Below are positions 36,620 to 46,528 of a DNA stretch of 64,000 nucleotides, in pieces. The notes beneath the pieces were generated by a model. The model was given only the letters and a program-made list of their open reading frames with translations. It made no database searches and was not told where the DNA came from. The stretch comes from Coprinus comatus. Taxonomy: Eukaryota; Basidiomycota; Agaricomycetes; Agaricales; Agaricaceae. The stretch covers positions 1 through 64,000 of the forward strand of contig JAWPGT010000072.1 of the NCBI GenBank assembly GCA_034638255.1, read 5' to 3'. Position numbers and translations under genes: made by a program. Position 1 is the stretch's first letter. Each line of letters begins with the position of its first letter.

Positions 36620-37629
36620 TCTTCTTCATCTTCAATCAGTGTTGATGCCACTTTCATGAAGCTTCGGAATTTGTCAATTCCATTGTTCTTCTTCTTCTTT
36701 TTGAAAGGTCTGTTTGATGAGGATGATTTCTTGTTGCGGGGTTTGGAGGATGAGGATTGACGTTTGGGGCATTCTCGGAAGAAATGTCCAGCATTTCCAC
36801 AGGAGAAGCAGACTCCTCGGCTACGACGTTCCTTTTGTCGTTCCGTAAGGACCATTCCAAGAATTAATTCAGCTTCGTTTTCTTTGTCAGATTCTTCTGA
36901 ATCAGAAGAATCGAAATCTGGGATTCCGACTTCTTCATATTCATCGTCATCATATCGTCCAGCAGCATCAATCTCCATTGGTTCTCCTTGGGGTAGTTTG
37001 GAGATGTTGAAGTTGTGTCTCTGGTAGCTTTTTGGAGGACGAGGTTTGTGGTTGATCTGACGGATAGCTTGATCAAGTTGGGTGGCAATGGTAGTCCATT
37101 CATCGAATGTAGTTGGTTGAGGGTAGCGAAGAGCAATGGCTTCTCGGATTTTAGGAGGGAGGGTGGAACGGAATGAATCGACTTTGTAGGCGTCATTGTC
37201 AATTCCAGCTAAGTCAAGAAGTTGTTTGACATTATTAACATGATCTTCCATATTTTGCCAAGGAAGCATGCGATAAGTTTTGAGCTTGTTGCGAGCATCG
37301 GCGGCTTCAGCATGGGGTTGGAAAGCTCGGTCAAGACTTGCGATGAAATCACGCCATGTTCCATATCTGTATGTTCCAGCTTCATCTTTATGAGAACTCA
37401 AGTATTGCCTTCGGAAATGACCACAACTCCCATGAGTTAATAATTGGAGAACAACTGGTATGGCTTGTTCTGTTTGGATAGCACCGTTTCGAAAGTATTT
37501 GGGTTTCGATTGTAGGGCAAGAATGATGCTATCTTTCCAATTCTCATAATGGATGGGTTTTCCATCAAACTTTTCGATTGGGATATCGAATTTTCCATTG
37601 TAGTTTTCTTCGGTAGGTTGGTCAGTCAT
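36607..37629 (-). CDS. gag: Gypsy Gag, 340 aa
   Basis: Capsid/nucleocapsid protein of the Ty3/gypsy element. A helical capsid-like part (NWKDSIILALQSKPKYF; TWRDFIASLDRAFQPH; MEDHVNNVKQLLDLAG) is followed by an acidic linker and one zinc knuckle CFSCGNAGHFFREC (CX2CX4HX4C), then Lys/Ser-rich basic stretches. It ends ...EEDLNF-TAG with a slippery heptamer just before the stop. 37629 is the first ATG on the sense transcript; the same frame stays open upstream for 221 codons without an ATG. Confidence 0.9.
   Translation of the reverse strand: MTDQPTEENYNGKFDIPIEKFDGKPIHYENWKDSIILALQSKPKYFRNGAIQTEQAIPVVLQLLTHGSCGHFRRQYLSSHKDEAGTYRYGTWRDFIASLDRAFQPHAEAADARNKLKTYRMLPWQNMEDHVNNVKQLLDLAGIDNDAYKVDSFRSTLPPKIREAIALRYPQPTTFDEWTTIATQLDQAIRQINHKPRPPKSYQRHNFNISKLPQGEPMEIDAAGRYDDDEYEEVGIPDFDSSDSEESDKENEAELILGMVLTERQKERRSRGVCFSCGNAGHFFRECPKRQSSSSKPRNKKSSSSNRPFKKKKKNNGIDKFRSFMKVASTLIEDEEDLNF
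36613..36619 (-). promoter_or_regulatory. -1 ribosomal frameshift site (T TTA AAT) at the gag-pol junction
   Basis: Gag codons GAT TTA AAT TTT TAG contain T-TTA-AAT, a canonical X-XXY-YYZ heptamer, overlapped by a second (A-AAT-TTT). Slipping back one base gives TTT AAA TTT TTA GGC CGG, which is exactly the pol frame, open from there through protease. Confidence 0.75.
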
Positions 37630-38904
37630 TCTGGAGGGAGGGCGAGCTGGGTTTCTGGGTGTAGGTGATTGAGCACGAGAGTGGGTTTGTGAATTTGAAT
37701 GGATAGAAGCGTCGTCAGGTGATGAGGGATTGGGATTGGGAGGATGAGTTCGGATAGGTGATGATGTAGGGAATAAATCTAGAGCAATGATCTTGTCGCG
37801 GACTGCGTTTCTGAGGTTTGCAAGTTCGTTGCTGTAGAATAGAGTTTTGGTTTTGTCGACTTCAATATCGGTTGTGAGATTGGGGTTTTCAACGGTGGGT
37901 TGATAGAGTCCGTCAACTACCAGGTATAGGTCGTAGGTGTTGACTCGGATGAGAAGTGAGGTGGATTTATAGGGTAGTAGGAATCGAAAGATGTAGTGGA
38001 TATCGGCAGCGATTTGAGAACTTCCTGCTTCGTTGAGTTCTTGAAATCGTTTCCAGGTATCAACAAGGCAACTTTGTTGGTCGTTTGAGAGTTTGATTCT
38101 GGGCGGAAGGTACCTCCTGATTGAAGGAGTTCCAAAGGTTGTGCTGACCTCTGGGATTCGTACGGCGGAGTCAAAGAGATCAACTAGTTCTTGTTCGTTT
38201 GCGTCTCTGGATATGGGTGGTTGTCTGGAAGACGAGGGAGTGGAAGAGGAAATTCGGTGGGAGGCAATTGTGGAAATTTGGGGTGCTGCTTGCTAAAGGC
38301 AGCCCTTCTTCTTTAAGAGGGTATGTTCTCAGCCACTACTTGCTTAAGGTAGTCCTGCTCGACAGCGAGGTATGTTATCAGCCCAGATCTTGATCCTATG
38401 CGTGAGGGTTTGTGCTAATTTTCCAAATAATGACGGTTGCGGGTTAGGCGGTTGTCAAAGGAATAAAAGCAAGGGTTGCAGAGACTCTGATTAGGAGTTC
38501 GCACGGAGTTGGGTTGGGGAGGGTGACGAGTGCAGAGACCTGGGTTAGAGGTTCGCGGAGGAAGACGATGACAGATATCCGGGTTAGGGATTCGTCGAGT
38601 TGTAGCTTAATACAATGTTATGATCTTGCCTATACCTCTGTTTTGGTATAGACGATGCTACGATGGACCTCTTCAAGGTGCTCGTAGGAGGAGAATGTCT
38701 ACTCTTACTGAGACTACTTTCAGGGGACGACCTCTACAGTACTCAGACTGTAGATCACAGGTGTTCCTTACTAGTAAGCCGTTCGTGCAAGAGTTAGAGC
38801 TGACTCCGAGTTCTGGGGTTATCAAAGTAGAGGCGGAACAATGATAGCAGAGAGAACTAGAGAGGCAACGAGTATTAAGCTGAAGCTTAATCTCTGTTGC
38901 TGTC
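37630..38904 (-). promoter_or_regulatory. ATG-free leader of the gypsy element, open in the gag frame for its last 221 codons
   Basis: Reading every line of the plus strand for CAT (sense ATG) finds none from 38904 down to the gag start at 37629. The zone begins where the transcript is predicted to start (about 38881) and stops exactly at gag. From the TAG at 38293-38295 the gag frame is open (221 codons) with protein-like content (VDLFDSAVRIPEV; DIHYIFRFLLPYKS; LYLVVDGLYQP). Thus either a long scanning leader or a non-AUG-initiated N-terminal Gag extension. Confidence 0.7.
38604..38613 (-). promoter_or_regulatory. Candidate self-priming primer-binding site
   Basis: Two nt after the 5' LTR the sense strand reads GTATTAAGCT. 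This is the exact complement of AGCTTAATAC inside the LTR hairpin (plus 38872-38881). In fission-yeast Tf1 the 5' end of the mRNA folds back to the PBS as primer; this arrangement would allow the same. No tRNA 3' end complementary to this site was recognised. Confidence 0.5.
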
Positions 38905-39144
38905 CATGTATTTATACAACTACGAGTACAGGTTGTAGGCTATGCTTGATACATGTGAGACAGGAGAGTGAAACTATCTACAGCTGAAACAGTGAGTGAA
39001 ACAACAAGTGGAAGTCCGTAGAAAGTACTAGTCCGAGGCTATACGAAACAGTAGTCCAAGGCTATGTGAAACGAGTAAGAGAAAGTACACTATCGTCCAT
39101 CATTAGTTCTAATGATTAGTCGTGATAAATATGAAACTGTAACA
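38616..39144 (-). repeat. 5' LTR of the gypsy element
   Basis: 529 bp, identical to 28310-28838 except one transition near 39138. Contains a near-perfect hairpin at 38865-38900 (GCAAC-GAG...TTAAGCT / AGCTTAA...CTC-GTTGC). The predicted start of the transcript (R) lies in it. Confidence 0.95.
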
Positions 39145-39310
39145 GCAACCTTCACTTTTGCTCAATGTTAGATCTGGTGTGTAACAGAGGACACAGAGAA
39201 GATGTCTCAAAGGTACATGCCGGAACTAGACTGAAAAAACTCAAAATTTTGGAATGGACTTTCCCAAATTTCTGGCAGGGTGCTGTCATACCCTATACGT
39301 CATTTAGGCC

Positions 39311-39940
39311 TATGACACTTATTATACCATCATCCGCTCCAATGCTTTTGACATCTTCTATAATCCTGCCATTGGTCTTGGAGATTTCCTCAGTTGTTTA
39401 CCACTGTCTGGTAAATCCCTCACTCTTGGAACTCATGCTCACTTCATCGATCCAAATGGTACCCTCTTGATTTTGAATTGTTAAATGTGTTAGAGAAATG
39501 GTTGTACATCTTGAATTTACAACTAAATGTATTAATCTCGCATAAGTTATTTTGGAACAACTTCACCATGAAGACGTCAATGTAGAGGACAATGATTCAT
39601 TGTTTATGATCGTTAACAAGATATCCAAGATTTTAATTGTTTATCCTAAGGATTGTACCACACGAAAAATATATTGGCAGGGAGGGTTGATAATGACTGT
39701 CGTACTACGGCTTTAGATGACTTGGGGTTTTTGAAATCTATGGAAATGAAAAGGAAAACTTGGGATTTAATTGATCAAGAAACGGCGGATATGCAGAAAA
39801 TTTTGCTTGGAATATGATACTGATTGTTTTGATGTGGATTGGAGTGATGATGCTAAAAAGGGGTTGAAGAAATTTGTGGATGATGGACTTGGTCTTGAGA
39901 TGATTCGTGATGGAAAATGTATTGATTGGATTTATTGATG
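39311..39940 (+). pseudogene. Relic of a coding region beside the gypsy insertion
   Basis: Protein-like stretches in broken frames: AYDTYYTIIRSNAFDIF...LPLSGKSLTLGTHAHF up to a TAA near 39482, then DNDCRTTALDDLGFL and TWDLIDQETADMQKILLG up to about 39812, then after a shift DVDWSDDAKKGLKKFVDDG ending DWIY-TGA near 39938. Family not recognised. Probably a decayed host gene; low confidence because no intact relative is in the window. Confidence 0.3.
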
Positions 39941-40242
39941 ATGTCATCATCTCTTCTTGTTTTGGATTGAACTCGATACATTCACATAACTTACCCACTT
40001 ACATATGCATTCAAATACTTGCGTGACAACCGTGTCAGCAAGATACTGACTATAAACGGATTAGTGAGTCAAAGTCCAGTCAATCCCAGATAGTTGATGT
40101 TGGATCGCTGACTTTAAATCTAAATTTATCAAAGACAGAATGACTAGCTCCGCACATTTTCTTTTCAGAATTCGGGGTACTAGTTTATAGTTCATACCTA
40201 ATTGGCAATACTATCGTGTACTATTCCAGTATTTCTAATTCC

Positions 40243-40550
40243 TCAAGCGACATGAACAATAGAGTACGATTTGCAAGCAAAGCACTCAAATCCCCAAATT
40301 TCCATGAAAAGATCACACCCAAATGGTCCAGCTCGTCCCACATCTTTACCTGAAATAAACCTATCCCATACATCCTCCGAGCCCGTGAGGCTCCTCGTCA
40401 TACCACTGACTCGTTTTTGGTATGCTTGCTTTACCTTGTCGCGCAACACTTGAGGGAGCTGCGAGTAAATGTAGATACTCAACGGCATTTGTGTCATGCT
40501 TTTAAGATATAAGGTGATGTCCAGAGCAGTTGTTTCATTGGTTTGGATTC
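40243..40550 (-). pseudogene. 3' part of paralogue 2, cut by the copia element
   Basis: Frame IQTNETTALDITLYLKS...EDVWDRFISGKDVGRAGPF...LFMEIWGFE, ending SYSIVHVA-TGA, matches residues ~120-217 of the 24.2-kb gene. It stops abruptly at the copia 3' LTR (40551). Confidence 0.85.
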
Positions 40551-40780
40551 TGTTATTTCTCTATATGCGATACCCGAATACTCAGTCTCAGTGTGATAGA
40601 AGACTGTATTGTTCGTACCTATACGCGATACCTGAATACTACAGTAATGTGTAAGTTACATGCGCATATAGTTACAAGTGTTGCGGCTTACCTCAGTCTC
40701 GGTGTGATAGAAGACTGAGGCTACATTAGTTCGTGATGTGATACTATATACTTTGTTCGGTCATGTGTTGTTGTCTGACA
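40551..40780 (-). repeat. 3' LTR of the copia element
   Basis: 230 bp, complete TG...CA ends; internal near-repeats ACCTATACGCGATAC and CAGTCTC[AG]GTGTGATAGAAG. Confidence 0.88.
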
Positions 40781-41065
40781 CTCCTCCTCAACGCAAGTAC
40801 CAATAACAAAGTAAAAATGAAGAAAACTTGAAGTTGAAGGTGGTTAGGGAATGATGGTGGACTACTACGAATAAAATGTTTTGACCCTTTTGTGAAGTTT
40901 GAATAATTAAAACGGGTGTGTGTAGAAGGTGAAGGTGAATATGGATTAGTGATGAACTATTACAAATAAAATGTGAGAATATGAAAATGAAAATTGAACG
41001 TTACTCCTCCTGACTCCTGAGAACGTAGTACTCCTCCTGATATAGAACTCTCCTCCTCGTGTGTA

Positions 41066-44000
41066 TCAACATACGCCACAGCTTAAGCGTAAACGTTCAA
41101 AAGTAGGTCGGGGGAGTGCTTTAGTGAAGATGTCAGCTATATTGTGCTCCGAGTCCACTCGCCAGATGTCTACAGTGTGTCTGTCGACCTGTTGTTGAAT
41201 AAAGTGATACTTGACATCTACATGTTTCGAGTTGCCATGGTCAACAGGGTCGCCGGATAGACAGATAGCACCGTTGTTGTCACAGAAAATGACTGTTGAT
41301 AAAGTACATTGGTGTCCTAATTGAGAGATATTGGCGTAACCAGAGGGATTCACGAGTAGTCTCAGCAACGGCAACATATTCTGCTTCTGTGGTGGATATA
41401 GCAACGGTCTTTTGTTTTCTGGATGCCCAGGATACAAGACCACTGCCAAGAGAGAAACCATAGCCCATAGTGGAACGTCTGGTGTCAAGACAGTCTGCGT
41501 AAGAAGAGTCACTGAAGCCTATAAGTGAAGCTGGGTGTTGAGCAGTGGATTGAATTTCGGTTCCATTGGAAGAGAAAGCATCGCGACCACCTAGCCAGAG
41601 TTTCATGCCTCTTGTAGTGTAGAGGTAGCGAGCACACCTTAGAGCAGATTCCCAATGAGAAGATCTAAAGCAGTCAAGATATTGTGATAACTTGGCGACA
41701 GTGTAGGCGACATCAGGCCGAGTTCCCATAGCAATATACATCATAGACCCAACAAGAGAGTGATAAGGTAACGATTTGACTTCATCGTCTGGGATATCAT
41801 CAGAAGTGGGTTTACGCAGTTTGATAGAAGGATCCATGGGAGTGTGAGTAGGTATGATGGGGGATATGAGGAATGATGAGGCAATCTTTTCTATGAGAGC
41901 TTTCTGTGATAAAGCTATACGACGATTAGGTCTGTCATGTTCAACTGCAATACCTAGGACAAATTCGAGTGGATTGATTTTGAATTCCCATTTGGTGGAA
42001 AGGTCTTTTTGGAATTCGGTCGAGGCACTAGGGGTTGAGGATGCAAGTAGGAAATCATCAACGTGAAGGTTGGTAGCGACCTGACCTTGTTCTGTGGACC
42101 TTGTATATGTGCATGGTTCACATTTGAGTCTATCAAACTCGAAATCATCAACCATTCCACTATCCACTGTTTTATACCAAACCCGACCACTTTGCTTCAA
42201 GCCATATAAACCTTTTACAATCTTCCATACCCAATCCGATGGAGGTTTGTCTTCTGGTTCAAAACCGGAAGGTTGCTCCATGTATTGTGATTCTGAGTCA
42301 GGGAGGGTGCCATTAAGATAAGCTGTTGTGATGTCGAGTTGTTCAAGTTCCCAGTCGTTGACAGCGGCAAGATGACATAGTGTTCTGATGGATTCTAGGC
42401 GTGTTGTAGGGGAGGTGGTATCGTGATAATCGAGACCATATATCTGTTGGAAACCTCGTGCTACAAGACGTGCTTTATATCGGTAGACAGCTCCAGAGCC
42501 ATCAGTTTTAGGGACAAGGACCCATTTACCAGTCATAATTTGGCGTTCTTTTGGGACATTAGAGCGGCATACATACTCGAAGACATTGTGTTTTGTAAGA
42601 GATTCCAACTCATTTTCAACAGCCTTTTTCCATTCAGCAGCTTGAGGGGACTTCATAGCAGCCTTCAAGGTAGGGGGAGCAGTTGGTAGGATGGCATTAA
42701 TCTGATGTTCATCGTTGGGGATAGCTGATAGTGCTATGGAAGTGAAATCTTCAGAGATGAAGTCAGTGTCGGGTTTATCAGTGGAGATAGCAGACGTGAT
42801 ATGTGAACGTAGCAGTCTGCGTTGTTTCTTTAGTTTCTTCCTGATGTGTTTGGGTATGCGTTGTTGTGGTGGGTCTGATAGTGTACATTGCAAAGCGTGT
42901 TCAACAAGAGGGGAGGAAGATAAAGATGGTGGTGGGTTGCCAGCAAGTCTGGCAGAGCAACGTGGTGGTTTAACCGTAGGTGCGATGGCATCATCAGGAG
43001 TGACGTTTGTGGGAATATCTACGACATGGTGATTGGGAGAGACGTGTGGAGTAGATTGCCATGTTTCGATAAAGTCGACATGGTATGATGATATGACCTT
43101 GTGGGAGGATTTGTGGTATAATCGGTAAGCTTTTGCATCTTCAGCATAACCAATCAAGATACACTCAACACTTCTAGGCGCTATTTTAGGGTTGTGTTTG
43201 TTCATGATGAGAGTGAATGCTCGACAACCTATTTCGCGTAGATGGGAGAGGTCTGGTTTTCGAAGGAACCAGGCCTGATAAGGTGTCATGTTGATGGATC
43301 TGGTATATGTTCGGTTTGTGAGATAACGGGCAGTGAGGATGAATTCATCCCAACGGTTTTCAGGAAGGTCACATTGAATACGCATTGATCTTGCTTTATT
43401 CATGATGGTGCGATGATATCTCTCCACTTTCCCAATATGAGCAGAGGTGTAAGGTGCTGTGAGTTGGTGTTGGTAACCATTCAGGGAACACCAGGCCTTC
43501 ATAGCATCAGATTTTAGTTCACCATTGTCAGTACGGATGATGCCCATCTTTAGACCACATTCACGTTCAGCCATCATAGCCCAGGACTTGAGAGTGGGTA
43601 ACGCATTTGATTTATGGGGTAATAAGAAAGTCCAAGCATAGTTACTACAATCATCAACGATATTCATGAAGTACTTGCTCCCAGTAGCTGATTTCACTGC
43701 CTGAGGACCCGCAAGGTCTACGAAAACTATTCCCAGCCGTGTGGGACATCTGCCATTAGATTGTGTTGAGGGAACTGACGATCGGGTCTGTTTGCCAAGA
43801 ATACAATCACTACACTTTGTCGGTGATTTGGATAGATCAACCGTCATACCTGTGACTGATTTGAGGTTTGCCATTTGGTAGAGTGAATGAGTATTGGCAT
43901 GACCTAGACGTTTGTGCCAGACATTGAGGTCTGGTGTTGGTGAGGCAAGGTTGCAGACGTCAATGGTGGAAGAAGATCCTTCAAGTTTCCATAATTTTCG

Positions 44001-45875
44001 GCCAGGAATGCAGGGGCTGTCAATGTGTGAATCGGGGAGATGAATGCGAGCAACGTCTTTCATGAAGTGGATGGTGCAGGAAAGGTCATCGATGAGCGAG
44101 CCAATAGAGACAAGGCGGGTAGTCACTTGTGGAATATAAAGAGCGTTACGGAGTGTGATAGAGCCGGAAGAGCTTGTGACGGTGATATCTCCCATGGCAT
44201 AGGCATGTGCAGATGAGCCATTCATTCCAGTTACTGTTTTACCTGGAATGGACCGCATATTAGAAAAGTCTGTGATGTGCGGGGACATGTGAATGGTGCA
44301 GCCGGAGTCAAGTATGAAAGGATGGATATTGGGTGACTCAGATGCGGTAAGGGCTGGGTCATCTGTATGTAGATCCACGGTGCAGTGATGACTGACATCA
44401 GGTAGGTCGGAAGTGAACCAAGCAAATTCTTCCATGTCTTCGATGGACATAGAGTCAGCAAGAAGGGAAGGGATTTCTTCAATAGTGGCAAAGTGAGCAA
44501 CTTCCTTCTTCTCAGGTATAACTTTGTTGTCTGTTTTCTTAACCTCCTTCTTCTGTTGAGCCTCAAGAGCTTCCTCAATAGATTTTCCCTCAAAACCGCC
44601 ACCTTTAGAGATACAGAAAGGCTGGGTATGTCCCTTACATTTACAGTTTGTGCAGCGGGGGACAGGTTTTTTCTGTTTTGATGAGGTGGTAGCTAATAGA
44701 GCAGAGTCGGTGACAGATTTCTTCTTATCGTTGTCGTAAGATTGGATAAGGGAGAAGATATCAGTGTGGTTGGCATTTCGGTTGCTAGCCATGACGACGT
44801 CCGCTTTATTGTACAGGTCTATGGTTTCTGGGTTGTTGAGGTTATGCATGAGAATGTAGAGGATGAATTCTTGCTCCATAGGCATGCCATATGAGAATAG
44901 TCGTTTGACGTCTATGACAAGGCGTCAGTATTGTAGTTCAAGGATGCCTTTGGAGTTAGAGAAGGGGGAGTTGAAAAGATCACGGAAGACTTGGAGTTTG
45001 GAAGAGGTGGGGAATTGGTCATAGTGGGCAGTCAAACGTGTCCATAATTCTTTTGCTTGTCGGATGTTGAGGAAATCTACTGTCTCCGATTTGCATATGG
45101 TGCCTCTAATGAATCCGCATATCATCGCATGGTTCTTCTTCCATCTTTGATAGTTGACTATGTCTGTGTTTGGGGAGGGATAATATTCTCTTCCAAAAAG
45201 ATAGTCGTCGACTCCATTCATTTCCAAATGTTGTGTGATGTCCTGTTTCCAGTCATCCCAGTTGTGTTTGGATTCCTCCAATATAGTCTTGTTCCAGTTA
45301 TGAGAGCCAAGGGGTGGTACTGCGTCAACGGTTGGTAGTGTGGGAGGTGGGGGGGGGCGCGTGCGTTTGGTTGTGATACTACTATTGTTTTTCAACCAGT
45401 TGAGGAGTTTTGGCAAGTCAGGGTCGGTAAGAACGTGGGCTATGTCGGGGTCATTGAAGATGGGAGGAACTGTGGGGTTGGATGTGGGTTTTCTGGAAGT
45501 AGGGTTGAATGGTGGGTCAAGAGTTCTGTGAATGCGTGTAAAGATGGAAGGTCCTGCTGGACGGTCAGTGTCTGGTGCATCCGCACAAGAACTGAGACGA
45601 GAGTCGCGTCGTGCATTCGCACGAACGTCTCTACGAGGAGAAAGGGTGAGAGAGAAGTTGTCGTTATCATCAAGAGGTAGCGCTCATGGGGACTGTTCAA
45701 GGTCAAGCAGGTGCTCTTCATTGTCGGAATGATCTGAGTGATCATCAGACTGATGGCTTTGTCCATGGGCAGGGACCTCCTGATCTCCAGCAACAGATTC
45801 CATGTCAGATTCGTATTCTGTGAGTGGTGACATTGAGAATAGGTCGTCAATACTGAGTCTGGCACTCCTTATCAT
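41066..45875 (-). pseudogene. Copia Gag-Pol polyprotein with two TGA stops and a frameshift
   Basis: Frame from 45875 (MIRSARLSIDDLF): Gag with HNWDDWKQDITQHLEMNG and zinc knuckle CTNCKCKGHTQPFC; protease FILDSGCTIHMS; GAG-pre-integrase WHKRLGHANTHSLYQM; integrase with GKQTRS, DLAGPQ, RTDNGELKS and CTAPYTSAHIGKVERYHR-like core (D-D-E); reverse transcriptase with KARLVARGFQQ, DITTAYLNG, LYGLKQSGRVWY and NLHVDDFLLAS; RNase H with GFSDSSYADCLDTRRSTMGY. In-frame TGA at 45684-45686 and 44925-44927 cut Gag, and a 1-nt shift near 41320 moves the RNase H end (FCDNNGAICLSGDPV; IADIFTKALPR) to another frame ending at 41066. No gag-pol frameshift site is seen; a single Gag-Pol frame is typical of copia. 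Confidence 0.9.
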
Positions 45876-45936
45876 ATTCCTCGTATAATATCACTTGTGA
45901 GGTGTCGTTGTATGCGTGTACTTTGAGTTTAATAAA

Positions 45937-45947
45937 GGCCCATAACC
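45937..45947 (-). promoter_or_regulatory. PBS of the copia element, complementary to the tRNA-iMet anticodon arm
   Basis: The sense strand GGTTATGGGCC directly follows the 5' LTR. Same primer type as the nested gag-only element. Confidence 0.7.
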
Positions 45948-46171
45948 TGTTATTTCTCTATACGCGATACCCGAATACTCAGTCTCGGTGTGATAGAAGA
46001 CTGTATTGTTCGTACCTATACGCGATACCCGAATACTACAGTAATGTGTAAGTTACATGCGCATATAGTTACAAGTGTTGCGGCTTACCTCAGTCTCGGT
46101 GTGATAGAAGACTGAGGCTACATTAGTTCGTGATGTGATACTATATACTTTGTTCGGTCACGTGTTGTTGT
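45948..46171 (-). repeat. 5' LTR of the copia element, outer end truncated
   Basis: Matches 40551-40774 with a few substitutions; the final CTGACA is absent and the paralogue 2 sequence starts instead. Confidence 0.88.
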
Positions 46172-46528
46172 GATAAAGATGACTTTCGCAAGAGACAAAT
46201 TGGATAGAGTTCGCCCCCAGAATTACCATGAGTTCCACAAGGAAAAAGAGATGTGGTAAAAGCTGGTGGTAAATTGATGGTTGGTTGAAAAGGTGTTGAA
46301 GGCATTGTAATTTCAGAGTCGGATTGCTGGGAGGGAAATAATTAATAATGAACACTGTGACAATTCTTGTACAGCGATGTACCTGATGCTGAAGCTGAAA
46401 GGTCAATTGTGACAGAGAGACTTTACAGTGCCCAGTGGACAAGTACACCTGCAGATGGCGTAAGTACATTTATGTCATTCGGTGGGGGAGCCTAAAGTAA
46501 CCTGAGGCAGAGTAAAAGTCAAGACCAT
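46172..46528 (-). pseudogene. 5' part of paralogue 2, cut by the copia element
   Basis: Exons 46528-46502 (MVLTFTLPQ), 46448-46383 and from 46326, with introns of 53 and 56 nt at the same codons as in the 24.2-kb gene; then LPPAFTTSLFPCGTHG...LLRKSS up to the copia 5' LTR. About 130 nt of the gene, compared with paralogue 1, are missing between the two halves. A TATATAA box lies near 46585-46591. Confidence 0.8.

Larger units (their letters stand above)
28310..39144 (-). mobile_element. Ty3/gypsy LTR retrotransposon, chromodomain type, with a nested insertion
   Basis: Bounded by 529-bp LTRs (TGTTA...TAACA) and a perfect 5-bp target duplication GCAAC (28305-28309 and 39145-39149). Order on the minus strand: 5' LTR, self-primer-like PBS, 986-nt ATG-free leader, gag, -1 frameshift site, pol (protease, RT, RNase H, integrase, chromodomain), third ORF, polypurine tract (AAAGGGGATAA, 28839-28849), 3' LTR. 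The pol order PR-RT-RH-IN identifies Ty3/gypsy. It spans 10.8 kb because a 1.9-kb gag-only element is inserted in the third ORF; without it the length is about 8.9 kb. LTRs differ at one position by eye, so insertion is recent, yet pol has one TGA stop, so this copy is probably not autonomous. Confidence 0.93.
40551..46171 (-). mobile_element. Ty1/copia LTR retrotransposon, decayed
   Basis: 3' LTR 40551-40780 (230 bp, TGTTATTTC...GTCTGACA on plus) and 5' LTR 45948-46171, missing its outer ~6 bp. Polypurine tract GAGGAGGAG (40781-40789) adjoins the 3' LTR; half-tRNA-iMet PBS adjoins the 5' LTR. Pol order integrase before RT identifies Ty1/copia. No target duplication, because the 5' LTR tip and adjoining target were deleted. 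Gag-pol carries two in-frame TGA codons and one frameshift, so the copy is inactive. Confidence 0.9.

Noticed and set aside
34178..45686. Reassignment of TGA as a sense codon
   Set aside because: Host genes such as the Atg22-like gene and the 24.2-kb gene end in TGA, and CDK1, GPN1 and others contain no in-frame TGA.
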